Assembly (NCBI GenBank): GCA_023391335.1
Contig: JAEWBG010000085.1
Location: 1 to 64,000 of the forward strand
Source: Pseudomonadota bacterium
Lineage (GTDB): Bacteria > Pseudomonadota > Gammaproteobacteria > Steroidobacterales > Steroidobacteraceae
Length of the DNA: 64,000 nucleotides
Reading direction: 5' to 3'
Shown: one piece after another, positions 40,935 through 49,718 of the stretch
Layout: every line of letters begins with the position of its first letter
Numbering within the stretch: the stretch's first letter is position 1
The notes under the pieces: model-generated
The model's input: the letters and a program-made list of their open reading frames with translations, nothing else
Database searches by the model: none
Told to the model about the DNA's origin: nothing
Made by a program: the position numbers and the translations under genes

Positions 40935-43235
40935 ATGGTTGCAAAACATTCGGCGGCGATGTGTGCCGTCCTCTCGCTTTCGATCGCTTCGATGTGCGAG
41001 GCGGCCCAATGGCCCGATTATGGCGGTACGCCGGATCAATCGAAGTATGTCGTAACCAACGACATCACCAAGGCGAACGTCGCAAAGCTCCAAGTCGATT
41101 GGATGTATCCGACCTCCGACGAGCGTGCCTATCAATTCAATCCGATCATCGTCGACAACGTGATGTACGTCTTGGCGAAGGACAGCTCGCTCGTCGCGAT
41201 CGATGTCGTCACTCACAAGGAACTGTGGATCCACGCGAACTTGCGCGGCATCACGAATCGCGGCATCAACTATTGGCGCAGTAAGGATGGAAAAGAGCGA
41301 CGGCTTCTATTCACGCTGGAAGATACATTGCAGGCGATCGATGCGCGGACGGGAAAATCGATTCTCTCGTTCGGCAAGCAGGGCGTCGTCAATCTTCGGG
41401 AGGGTCTTGGTCGGGATCCGCGCGCCATTCGACGCATCAGCTCCTATACGCCAGGACGCGTGTTCGACAATTTGTTGATATTGGGCAGCTCGCCGGGTGA
41501 GGGCTACTTCTCCGCGCCGGGCCACATCCGCGCCTACAACGTCATTACGGGCGAGCTCGCATGGACGTTTCACACCATTCCGCAGCCGGGCGAATATGGC
41601 TACGAGACATGGCCGAAAGACGCGTGGAAGTACATCGGTGGTGTGAACGTGTGGGGCGAGATGAGCCTCGATGCGAAACGCGGCATTTTATATGCGCCTG
41701 TGGGTTCGCCTACGTACGACTACTACGGTGCCGATCGAATCGGCGCCAATCTGTTCAGCGATTGCTTGCTCGCCATCGACGCACGCACGGGCAAGCGCGT
41801 GTGGCACTTCCAAATGGTTCACCACGATTTGTGGGACTACGATCCAACCGCCGCGCCACAACTGCTCACCATCCGCAAAGACGGCAAGACCATCGATGCC
41901 GTCGCACAAGCGACGAAACAAGGTTTCGTGTTCGTCTTCGATCGCGTGACGGGTAAACCGGTGTGGCCGATCGAAGAGCGTGCTGTGCCGAAGAGCGACG
42001 TGGATGGAGAGCAGGCGTGGCCGACGCAGCCATTCTCATCCTTGCCGCCGACCGCGCGTCAATTGGTGCGAGCCGATGATTTAACGCCGTATCTCATCAG
42101 CGATGCGGAACGTGCGGAGTGGCGCGAGCGAATCGCCAAAGCGCGTACTGGGTTGTTCAATCCACCCGCACTGGTCGAGAGCGCCATCGTGCCGGGTGCC
42201 GTTGGCGGTACGAATTGGGGTAACACTGCGGCCGATCCGAACGCCGGTATGTTGTATTTGCTCAATCAAGACTTCCCGTCGTTCTATAAATTGGAAGTTC
42301 ACGACGACACGGGGGGCGGGCGGATGGCTCGCATGTTCGGCCCGCCGGATCCGAAAGCGGTCGAGCGCGGCGCGGCTATATATAAGGAGAGTTGCGCGAT
42401 GTGCCATGGCGCCGATCGCGGCGGCACACCGGCTGCACCGTCATTGCTGGAGGTCGGCAAGCGTATCGGCCTGCCGCAGCTACGCCGCACCATCGTCTAT
42501 GGCAATGGACGCATGCCGCCGATCAGTCACATTCAAGACAGCCAAATCAGCGACATCTTGGCGTACTTGGGCGGCGGCCCGCGTCCACGGGGTCGCAATG
42601 TGTCGGGTGACGCACCAAAGATGCCAGACGGTCCGGTTGTTGCCTCTGGTGGTGCGCCTCTAGATCACGCAGAAGAGGCGGTGGATGCGATGCAGGATTA
42701 TCCCGAAGGTGTCGCCGCGCCGAAGCATCGCTACTACACCGATTACGGGTTGGGTCATCCGTATCTGCTTGCCCCGCCGTGGTCGACGATCATTGCGTAC
42801 GACTTGAATCGCGGCGAAATCAAATGGAAAAAACCGCTGGGACAAGATCGCGACGTCACGCGCGAAGGTGGCGCGAACACGGGCGTACCACGCGGATCGC
42901 AGCGCGAAGGCATGATCGTCACGTCGACCGGTATCGTGTTCTCGACCGCGAAAGACGGGCGCTTCTACGCCTTCGATGCCGAGAACGGCAACGTGCTGTG
43001 GTCAGCGGCATTGCCGATGGGCTCGGAAGGATTGCCTGCGATTTACGAAGCAGGCGGCAAGCACTACATCGTTGTGAATGCAACGACACCGCTCACCTGG
43101 GGATTGAATTCCAGGGAGAGCGGCATCGGATCGCCCGAGCCTTTGGGGCGTGGCGGCTACGTCGTGTTCTCGATTCCGGACGAAGCGTCAAACCACGACG
43201 AAACGGCTGCTACTACAAGTCGACCGGCGCATTGA
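40935..43235 (+). CDS. PQQ-dependent dehydrogenase with inserted cytochrome c domain
   Basis: A 766-residue protein. A signal peptide is followed by the quinoprotein beta-propeller (WPDYGGTPDQSKY, MVHHDLWDYDPTAAPQLL), interrupted by a cytochrome c module with the heme site CAMCH (Cys487, Cys490, His491), then the last propeller blades (DGRFYAFDAENGNVLW). The heme inside, rather than at the C-terminus, matches glucose/sorbosone-type quinoprotein variants. Probably oxidises sugars or alcohols in the periplasm and passes electrons to the respiratory chain. Its 3' end overlaps the convergent serine hydrolase by 23 bases. Confidence 0.9.
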   Translation: MVAKHSAAMCAVLSLSIASMCEAAQWPDYGGTPDQSKYVVTNDITKANVAKLQVDWMYPTSDERAYQFNPIIVDNVMYVLAKDSSLVAIDVVTHKELWIHANLRGITNRGINYWRSKDGKERRLLFTLEDTLQAIDARTGKSILSFGKQGVVNLREGLGRDPRAIRRISSYTPGRVFDNLLILGSSPGEGYFSAPGHIRAYNVITGELAWTFHTIPQPGEYGYETWPKDAWKYIGGVNVWGEMSLDAKRGILYAPVGSPTYDYYGADRIGANLFSDCLLAIDARTGKRVWHFQMVHHDLWDYDPTAAPQLLTIRKDGKTIDAVAQATKQGFVFVFDRVTGKPVWPIEERAVPKSDVDGEQAWPTQPFSSLPPTARQLVRADDLTPYLISDAERAEWRERIAKARTGLFNPPALVESAIVPGAVGGTNWGNTAADPNAGMLYLLNQDFPSFYKLEVHDDTGGGRMARMFGPPDPKAVERGAAIYKESCAMCHGADRGGTPAAPSLLEVGKRIGLPQLRRTIVYGNGRMPPISHIQDSQISDILAYLGGGPRPRGRNVSGDAPKMPDGPVVASGGAPLDHAEEAVDAMQDYPEGVAAPKHRYYTDYGLGHPYLLAPPWSTIIAYDLNRGEIKWKKPLGQDRDVTREGGANTGVPRGSQREGMIVTSTGIVFSTAKDGRFYAFDAENGNVLWSAALPMGSEGLPAIYEAGGKHYIVVNATTPLTWGLNSRESGIGSPEPLGRGGYVVFSIPDEASNHDETAATTSRPAH

Positions 43236-44487
43236 CCGCTTGGTAGATCATGTTCTGCAACTTGTCGCGGAAGTCGGTTTGATTCGGCATGAGTTGCAGC
43301 ATCAGCACGATCGTCAGATTGGCCTGCGGATCGATGCGGTAGAGCGATCCATACGCGCCGCCCCAGCCATAGCTGCCCGGAGCCGCCATGCCGGACGCGC
43401 CGTAGCGATCTATGGTTTCGAAGCCGAGCCCAAAGCCAAGTCCATCCGTGCCGCGAAGGTTGCCGATCTGGTTGGTGCGCATCAGCGCCACACTGCGCGG
43501 CGAAAGAATATGAATTCCGTCCACCGCGCCGTCGTGCCGAATCATTTCCAAAAAGCGCGCGTAGTCGCGCGCGGTCGAAATCAAACCCGCACCTCCCGAG
43601 AAACTACGTCGTGGGCCATCTACATAGCTGCCCTGGCCCGTGCCATCGTTCGGTGCGCGCACGATGCGCCCATCGGGTCCTGATGCGTAGACGGCGGCAA
43701 GCCGCTCGCGTTGACGTTTGGGCACAAAGAAAAACGTGTCCTTCATCCCGAGCGGCTCGGTGATCCGCGTGCGGATGAGCTGATCGAGCGTCATGCCTGA
43801 AGCACGTTCGACGACGCAACCCAGTACATCCGTGTTGTAGCCGTAGACGAACGCTTCACCCGGTTGTGCCACGAACGGCAAACTCGCAAGCCGCGTCATG
43901 GTCTCGCAAATCGGCTCATTCTTATCCGCGGTGTACCAGCCCTCGCCAGCGGCGGGACCGAGACCTTTAGCGCGATAAGCGGCCTCGATGTAGGGCTCGC
44001 GGCCGTATGAAATACCTGCCGTGTGGGTGAGCAGATCGCGAATCGTGATGGCCCGCTTGGCCGGCACGATCGTGACCTCGCCCTGCTCGTTCTTCACTGC
44101 GACGCTTGTGTGAGTGAATTCGGGAATGAACTTCCCAACAGGGTCGTTCAACACGAGCTTGCCTTCTTCCATGAGCGAGAGCGCGACGACGCTCGTCAGT
44201 GCTTTGGTCTGCGACGCGATGCGGAACAGTGTGTCGGTTTCGATGTGCCGACCCGCTTCCTTATCGCTCCAGCCTGCCGCTTTCTCATAAACCGGCTTGC
44301 CGTCGTGCAGGATCAAAACGACCGCGCCTCCGATGCGGCTGTCCGCCACGTACTGATCCAGTAGCTGGTCGATGCGCGAAAGCCGTTCGACCGAAACCTC
44401 TGTTGCGGCGACATTCGTCCCGTCCGCAACGGCAATCGAGGAAAGCCCGATGGCAGTGGCGAGCAACAACGTACGTGCTAAATGCAT
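43213..44487 (-). CDS. Beta-lactamase-family serine hydrolase (class C-like)
   Basis: A 424-residue protein with a signal peptide at 1-21. The nucleophile motif SxxK is Ser92-Gln-Thr-Lys95 (RIASQTKALTS); the second motif YxN is YGYNTD. A late GSYGWGGAYGS segment matches the third box. Such proteins include esterases, D-aminopeptidases and EstB-like enzymes; antibiotic resistance is not implied. ATG at 44487 follows a GGGGGAG ribosome site. Confidence 0.9.
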   Translation of the reverse strand: MHLARTLLLATAIGLSSIAVADGTNVAATEVSVERLSRIDQLLDQYVADSRIGGAVVLILHDGKPVYEKAAGWSDKEAGRHIETDTLFRIASQTKALTSVVALSLMEEGKLVLNDPVGKFIPEFTHTSVAVKNEQGEVTIVPAKRAITIRDLLTHTAGISYGREPYIEAAYRAKGLGPAAGEGWYTADKNEPICETMTRLASLPFVAQPGEAFVYGYNTDVLGCVVERASGMTLDQLIRTRITEPLGMKDTFFFVPKRQRERLAAVYASGPDGRIVRAPNDGTGQGSYVDGPRRSFSGGAGLISTARDYARFLEMIRHDGAVDGIHILSPRSVALMRTNQIGNLRGTDGLGFGLGFETIDRYGASGMAAPGSYGWGGAYGSLYRIDPQANLTIVLMLQLMPNQTDFRDKLQNMIYQAVNAPVDL

Positions 44488-44709
44488 GTCTCCCCCTGTT
44501 TTCGATTCTGAGATGGGGTTGAGATGCTCTCGCAGTCCTTGCTTCGCAGCAATGTTCAGTGTGGCTGAACCCGCTTGTGCTTGTGGAGCGCCGGACACCC
44601 ACGCTTCCCACCTAAACATTAGCGGCATCTCCGAATTCAGTCGATCGCCTCGACCGCGCGATGCTCGGGATCAATTGGAAGGTCGTCTTGGTAATAGAGG
44701 ATCGCAGCG

Positions 44710-45231
44710 ATGGATCAGAAGAGAACCCCAAAACGCGTGTTGATCGCGTACTACTCACTCACCGGCAACACGGCTCGTGGGGCTACGGATTTAGCTGCTC
44801 GATTGGATGCAGACCTGGAAAGCGTGAAGGATCGCAAGCACGGCGTCGGGTTCCTTGGCCAGCTCTCAGCGGCCATTGACGCACGACGAGGCGCATCTGC
44901 TCCTATCGATCCGATTCAATACGATCCTGCGGATTACCCGTTTGTGATCGTGGGTACGCCCGTGTGGATGTGGCGGATGACGCCTGCGATTCGCGCGTAT
45001 TTGCAGATCACGCGCAGCCGAATCAGCGAGGTCGCATTCTTCGTGACATCGGGCGATACGAACATCGCGAAGATTGCCCCCGCTTTGGAGGCGGTCCTCG
45101 GGAGACATTCGGTGGCGGCCACCGGCTTCAGTGCGCGCGAGCTTGCCGACTCCGCAACGTACGAACGCAAACTCTCTGCATTCGTCGCAGCGATTCAGCA
45201 CCACGTGAATCGCACACCCGCCGCCGCCTAA
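44710..45231 (+). CDS. Flavodoxin-family protein
   Basis: A 173-residue protein. The FMN-phosphate loop is YYSLTGNTARGA near residues 14-25, and VGTPVWMWRMTPAIRAYL follows around 79-96. Likely a flavodoxin-like FMN reductase; partner unknown. ATG 44710. A strong hairpin ends the transcript against the convergent UrcA gene. Confidence 0.87.
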   Translation: MDQKRTPKRVLIAYYSLTGNTARGATDLAARLDADLESVKDRKHGVGFLGQLSAAIDARRGASAPIDPIQYDPADYPFVIVGTPVWMWRMTPAIRAYLQITRSRISEVAFFVTSGDTNIAKIAPALEAVLGRHSVAATGFSARELADSATYERKLSAFVAAIQHHVNRTPAAA

Positions 45232-45244
45232 GATCAGCGATGAG

Positions 45245-45273
45245 CACTCGCCGCGCAATTCGAGCGGCGAGTG
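45245..45273. terminator. Bidirectional hairpin terminator
   Basis: CACTCGCCGC and GCGGCGAGTG form a perfect 10-bp stem with a 9-base loop, between the convergent flavodoxin and UrcA-duplicated genes. Confidence 0.6.
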
Positions 45274-45287
45274 TCCCAGCCTAACGA

Positions 45288-46010
45288 TCAAGCTCTATCG
45301 TGCGCCGCTGCGATGGCGGCATCGACTTCTGGCATCGCATTCGATTCCGCTTTGCGAGCACAGGCTGGATCCTGGTCGGGGAAGCGGTTCAATTTATCGA
45401 TGTCTTTACACGCTGACTGCGCGGCATCGCGAACCCGCTTCTTCAACGCGTCCGCGCCATTTGGGGTCGCAAGGTCGAGATCCGCATAGCTCACTCGATA
45501 GCGCAGCTCATATTGAGTGATTGGAACCGGAATGTTCGGGCCGGTAATCACTTTCGCCGAGAGCCGTTCGGCGTGCACCACCAATTCGCCGTCTTCTGGC
45601 TGCGGCTCGGCGTACAGCGTCGGCCGCGATCCCGCTACAGCGGCATCCACTTGCGCAAGCGCTTGGGATTCGGCGCGCGATGCGCATCCCGGATCGGGCT
45701 CTTTGAAGTGCCCGACGTCCTGGATGTCCTGACACGCTGAGCGTGCCGCTTCGCGCACCCGCTCTCGCAGCGTATTTGCATCGGCTGTCTTCGACAGATC
45801 GAGATCTGAATAGCTGACTCGATACTGGACTTCGTATTGAGTCACCGGAAGCGAACTATCGCCGCGCCGCGATACGGTGACGAAAGGCCGCTCGGCATGC
45901 ACTACAAGATCCGACGTGGGCTGCGGATCCTCTCCATACGCGGCGGCAGAGAGCAATGCCCCTGCGACTAATGGCAGGAGCAAAGTTCGATGCGTTCTCC
46001 TCGTGTTCAT
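45288..46010 (-). CDS. Exported protein with two tandem UrcA domains
   Basis: A 240-residue protein. The signal peptide is residues 1-25 (LLLPLVAGALLSAAAYG). Two homologous halves follow: VTQYEVQYRVSYSDLDLSKT and ITQYELRYRVSYADLDLATP, each with a matched SAC-DP-CA Cys pair (QSAC..DPACARKAE). UrcA proteins are normally single-domain (about 110 residues). Function of the family is unknown. AGGAG precedes the ATG. Confidence 0.87.
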   Translation of the reverse strand: MNTRRTHRTLLLPLVAGALLSAAAYGEDPQPTSDLVVHAERPFVTVSRRGDSSLPVTQYEVQYRVSYSDLDLSKTADANTLRERVREAARSACQDIQDVGHFKEPDPGCASRAESQALAQVDAAVAGSRPTLYAEPQPEDGELVVHAERLSAKVITGPNIPVPITQYELRYRVSYADLDLATPNGADALKKRVRDAAQSACKDIDKLNRFPDQDPACARKAESNAMPEVDAAIAAAHDRA

Positions 46011-46119
46011 GAATCGTCTCCTAAAGAGTAAACACGAGAAAAATTCTGTGAGCGCCTCATGGGAATTCCCATGCGGACAACCGCGCAAGTTTTAAGGCCT
46101 TCAACTTAGCGGCTTGATT

Positions 46120-46329
46120 TCATCGCAGTGCGGTGCGCGGCCACTCGCGTTGTGCGTTGATGAGTGTGCGGTCGCACCAACGAGCTGGCGAGCTGAGTGT
46201 ACGGATTGCTGGCGCATGAATAGATGGATGCCCATACGGTTGCCCTGGCCATCTGGGCCTTTCCTTGCAGCCCATCAATATGAGGGCCGAAGCCAACAGC
46301 AGAAGTGAGGTCCTGGCATTCACGATCAT
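46120..46329 (-). CDS. Possible small lipoprotein
   Basis: A 69-residue reading frame with a convincing lipoprotein signal (LLLLASALILMGC, lipobox LMGC at residue 21) and a short basic mature part with three Trp and no recognised motif. No good ribosome site precedes its ATG. It is the only plausible gene in the 505-base gap 46011-46515. Confidence 0.4.
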   Translation of the reverse strand: MIVNARTSLLLLASALILMGCKERPRWPGQPYGHPSIHAPAIRTLSSPARWCDRTLINAQREWPRTALR

Positions 46330-46515
46330 CGCAAGTGTTCATTGATTGACCGAATCGTGGGTTCGCCAAGCGCTCGGCGGAATCAGCAGATGCGGAACGA
46401 TCCCGCCGGTAACCACGTAGAATTTTGTCGGCAAGGAACTCTCGCACCGCAGCGGGGCTTGAGAACCGCCATCGGCTTTGGCACCGTTCGAACGTGGCAT
46501 CCACTGGGAGTGCAT

Positions 46516-47469
46516 ATGAAATCCAAGTTAGAACAGTTGCGCGAGATGACCGTCGTGGTCGCTGATACCGGCGACATCGATGCAATCCGCACCTGGAAAC
46601 CGGTGGACTGTACGACTAATCCGACGCTGCTTCTCAAGGCAGTCGCGCTGAGTGGCTTGCATTCCCTTCTCGAGGAAGTGCTCGCGTGGGGCCGCAAGCA
46701 ATCCGGGGATCGCACGCAGGTCGTCGCTAAAGTAGCCGATCGTCTGGCTGTCGGCGTCGGGGCGGAACTGACGAAGATCGTGCCCGGACGCGTGTCGACC
46801 GAAGTCGACGCCACGCTGTCGTTCGATACGCAGGCGACGATTCAGAAAGCGCGCGAGATCATTGCAGCGTATGAGGCACGCGACGTTTCCCGGGATCGGA
46901 TCCTGATCAAGATCGCATCCACGTGGGAAGGCATTCAGGCAGCGAAAGTGCTGCAGAAGGAATCGATCGATTGCAACATGACGTTGCTGTTCTCCTTGGT
47001 GCAAGCGATGGCGTCTGCCGAAGCGGGCGTATTTCTGATTTCGCCCTTTGTCGGCCGGATCTTGGATTGGCACGTTAAGAACGAAGGACGCAAGTTTGCG
47101 CCCGAAGAAGATCCCGGCGTGCATTCGGTTCGCTCGATCTACGCCGCGTACAAGAGCCGCGGCATCAAGACGATTGTGATGGGCGCGTCTTTTCGATCTG
47201 CAGGCGAAGTCGAGCAATTGGCGGGTTGCGATCGGCTCACGATTTCACCTGCCATCATGGAAGAGTTATCGAAGGATACCGGCACGCTCGCGCGGCAACT
47301 CTCGCCCGAGAATTTTGGAACGGTGCCGCCGTTGCCCGATGTAGACGAAAAGAATTTCCGCTGGCTGATGAATGAAGATGCGATGGCGACTGAAAAGCTG
47401 AGTGAAGGCATTCGAGTGTTCGCGGCCGACTTACGCAAACTTCATCAATTCATTGCCGAGCGGTTGTAG
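46516..47469 (+). CDS. tal: Transaldolase
   Basis: A 317-residue protein, the same length as E. coli TalB. The Schiff-base Lys132 is in ILIKIAST, the upstream active-site Asp is in VVADTGDI and TTNPTLLL follows. C-terminal blocks are FVGRILDWH and TISPAIMEEL. It transfers dihydroxyacetone units in the non-oxidative pentose-phosphate pathway. ATG 46516 sits in the sequence GTGCATATG; the GTG six bases earlier is an alternative. In-frame extension to 46342 is unlikely. Confidence 0.95.
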   Translation: MKSKLEQLREMTVVVADTGDIDAIRTWKPVDCTTNPTLLLKAVALSGLHSLLEEVLAWGRKQSGDRTQVVAKVADRLAVGVGAELTKIVPGRVSTEVDATLSFDTQATIQKAREIIAAYEARDVSRDRILIKIASTWEGIQAAKVLQKESIDCNMTLLFSLVQAMASAEAGVFLISPFVGRILDWHVKNEGRKFAPEEDPGVHSVRSIYAAYKSRGIKTIVMGASFRSAGEVEQLAGCDRLTISPAIMEELSKDTGTLARQLSPENFGTVPPLPDVDEKNFRWLMNEDAMATEKLSEGIRVFAADLRKLHQFIAERL

Positions 47470-47484
47470 CGCTGTTCGAATCGT

Positions 47485-47521
47485 GAAAGTGCGGACAGTG
47501 CAGACTGACGACTGCACTTTC
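47485..47521 (+). terminator. Weak hairpin after transaldolase
   Basis: GAAAGTGC (47485-47492) pairs with GCACTTTC (47514-47521), and inside it GTGCAG (47498) pairs with CTGCAC (47512). There is no clear U-tract. Confidence 0.35.
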
Positions 47522-47608
47522 CGTAACGACGAATTGAGCGACGTCTGATTGTCTCTCGGTGCTGCACGATGCAGACTAATGCGCCCTTATCCTGGGATGG
47601 GTGCTTGC

Positions 47609-47974
47609 ATGGACGTTACGCTCAATGGCAGGCGCGTGCTCGTCGTCGAGGACGAGTTTCTGATCGCGATAGACCTCTGTCACACGCTGGGTAAGCAAGG
47701 CGCAAGAGTGGTCGGTCCGATCCCTTCGGTTGAGGATGCATTGCGTCTGCTCGATTCTCTCGGGCAACTCGATGTCGCAGTTTTGGACGTGAATCTGAAC
47801 GGCCAAGCTGTCTTTCCGCTTGCCGAGAAGTTAGCGGAACGCAGAGTTCCCTATATATTTACAACCGGGTATGACAAGCTCGGGTTGCCTGAGCGCTACC
47901 GACGTATCCCGATGTGCAGTAAGCCTGTGCAAATCGAGACGATCGTCGAAACGGTCCGCCAGCAAATACAGTAA
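47609..47974 (+). CDS. Stand-alone receiver, FAT-GUY-type
   Basis: A 121-residue receiver domain. Acidic pocket VVEDEFLI, phosphoacceptor Asp in AVLDVNLNG, and the FxTGY-type loop (IFTTGYD) of FAT-GUY receivers, which lack the usual Thr/Ser-Ala-Lys layout; Lys is in CSKPV. There is no output domain and no kinase adjacent. A similar receiver lies 110 bases downstream. Start at ATG 47609, with ATG 47597 also possible. Confidence 0.78.
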   Translation: MDVTLNGRRVLVVEDEFLIAIDLCHTLGKQGARVVGPIPSVEDALRLLDSLGQLDVAVLDVNLNGQAVFPLAEKLAERRVPYIFTTGYDKLGLPERYRRIPMCSKPVQIETIVETVRQQIQ

Positions 47975-48084
47975 TTGATGCCAGCTCTTGCGCTGCATCA
48001 ATTCGACCAGTGCATGCGACTTTAGGGCTGTGTCGCATCGCAAGGCTCTGGCGGGCGCGCGCCGTTAAAGAAAGGTTATTTCCG

Positions 48085-48501
48085 ATGTATCTGCAACGCA
48101 TTACGCCGCTTTACTACGCGGCGGCCCGTATGGCGTCTGGCCTGGACTTGGCCGGTCGACTCATTGCGGTGATCGAAGATGATTTCTACATCGCAGACGA
48201 TGCGAAGCGCGCTTTGGAGGGCGCTGGGGCCATCGTTCTCGGTCCATTCGCCGAGCCGACTCCCGCACTCACGGCGCTGCGAGGTCGCCGGTGCGATTGC
48301 GCGGTCGTCGATCTGAATCTCGGCACGGGCCCGTCATTCGAGCTCACGCGCGAGATTCTGACCATGCGGATGCCGGTCGTAATTTGTACCGGCTACGATT
48401 TGGACATCATGCCGCCCGAATTGCAGCATGTCCCGATCCTGCAGAAGCCGGTCAACGTGCCGCAACTGCTCGCGGCGGTCAGTCGGGCTTGCATTGACTG
48501 A
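48085..48501 (+). CDS. Second stand-alone FAT-GUY-type receiver
   Basis: A 138-residue protein with a 25-residue extension, then a receiver: VIEDDFYIADDAKRALEG, AVVDLNLGTG (phosphoacceptor), VICTGYD (GUY-type loop) and ILQKPVNVPQLL. Clearly a paralogue of the receiver at 47609-47974 on the same strand. Output partner unknown. Confidence 0.75.
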   Translation: MYLQRITPLYYAAARMASGLDLAGRLIAVIEDDFYIADDAKRALEGAGAIVLGPFAEPTPALTALRGRRCDCAVVDLNLGTGPSFELTREILTMRMPVVICTGYDLDIMPPELQHVPILQKPVNVPQLLAAVSRACID

Positions 48502-48593
48502 CTCGACGATTGCATACCGATAGGCGTGGGGGCCGAGAGTGCGCTGCTCCAGTCCAGTCATGGTTGCGCGATGTGACTCGCAGGTGAAACTGA

Positions 48594-48613
48594 GCGCCTG
48601 ACCCGTCAGGCGC
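48594..48613 (-). terminator. Terminator after GAPDH gene
   Basis: GCGCCTGAC-CC-GTCAGGCGC is a perfect 9-bp stem 13 bases past the gap stop, followed on the minus strand by a short T-containing stretch. Confidence 0.65.
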
Positions 48614-48626
48614 CCAGTGAACTCCA

Positions 48627-49622
48627 TCAAGACCGAGCGATGTGGGCAAGGACATCCAGAACCTTGCTCGAGTAGCCCCACTCGTTGTCGTACCAAGCGA
48701 TCAGCTTGTAGAACGTGTCATCCAGTCGCATGCCTGCCTTCTCGTCGAACACCGACGTGCACGACTCGCCGCGAAAGTCGCTAGAGACCACCTCGTCTCG
48801 TGTGTATGCAAGCACACCTTTCATTGGACCGTCGGCTGCACGGCGTATTGCTGCGCATAGATCCTCATAGGCAGCCGGCTTCTCCAGTTCGCAAGTCAGG
48901 TCGACGACCGATACATCCGCAACCGGCACACGAAATGACATTCCACTCAACTTGCCGTTGAGTTCCGGAATCACTTTGCCGATTGCCTTTGCTGCGCCAG
49001 TCGTCGCGGGAATGATGTTGTCCAGAATGCCGCGGCCAAAGCGCCATTCCTTTGCCGACGGGCCGTCTACTGTTTTCTGCGTCGCGGTGGCTGCGTGAAT
49101 CGTCGTCATCAAGCCGCGTCGAATGCCGAACTGATCGTTGACCACCTTCGCGACCGGCGCCAAACAGTTGGTGGTGCACGAAGCGCACGAGACGATCGCA
49201 GCTCCCGCGTACGATTGGTGGTTCACGCCGTAGACGTAGACAGGGGTGTCGTCCTTCGCGGGCGCGGAAATCACGACCTTTTTGGCGCCCGCTTCCAGGT
49301 GCGCACGAGCTTTGTCTTGCGACAGGAATACGCCCGTGGATTCGACAACGTAATCCGCGCCGACGTCGCCCCATGCGATCGCCTGCGGCTCCTTCGACTT
49401 CGTGAGACGAATGCGCTGCTCGCCGACGTGCAGGTAGTTGTCTTTTACGCTGATGGACTTGTCCAAGCGTCCATGGACGGAGTCGTACTTGAGCATGTAC
49501 GCAAGGTGGTCCGGTTCGAGTAAATCGTTGATTGCAACGATCTGCACATCGTCGCGCAGCATTGCTGCGCGGAAAACCATACGCCCGATACGTCCAAAGC
49601 CATTGATACCGATCTTGATCAT
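48627..49622 (-). CDS. gap: Glyceraldehyde-3-phosphate dehydrogenase, type I
   Basis: A 331-residue protein. It opens with IKIGINGFGRIGRMVFRAA (NAD fold). The catalytic Cys149 lies in SCASCTTNCLAPVAKV and His in IHAATATQKTVDG; WYDNEWGYS is near the end. ATG 49622 has AGGAA at good spacing; ATG 49628 is too close to it. NAD-linked glycolytic/gluconeogenic step. Monocistronic, ended by a hairpin. Confidence 0.96.
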   Translation of the reverse strand: MIKIGINGFGRIGRMVFRAAMLRDDVQIVAINDLLEPDHLAYMLKYDSVHGRLDKSISVKDNYLHVGEQRIRLTKSKEPQAIAWGDVGADYVVESTGVFLSQDKARAHLEAGAKKVVISAPAKDDTPVYVYGVNHQSYAGAAIVSCASCTTNCLAPVAKVVNDQFGIRRGLMTTIHAATATQKTVDGPSAKEWRFGRGILDNIIPATTGAAKAIGKVIPELNGKLSGMSFRVPVADVSVVDLTCELEKPAAYEDLCAAIRRAADGPMKGVLAYTRDEVVSSDFRGESCTSVFDEKAGMRLDDTFYKLIAWYDNEWGYSSKVLDVLAHIARS

Positions 49623-49718
49623 CGTCATTTCCTCTTTGCTCTTTGTTTCAACAACAGCATCGTGGAATTCGTACTGGCCCGTGTGACACAATCATTGCAA
49701 ATCACGCCAGGGTTACTC

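Noticed and set aside
46342..46515. Upstream extension of transaldolase
   Set aside because: The family length (317 residues) is met from 46516; the extension has no homologous features.
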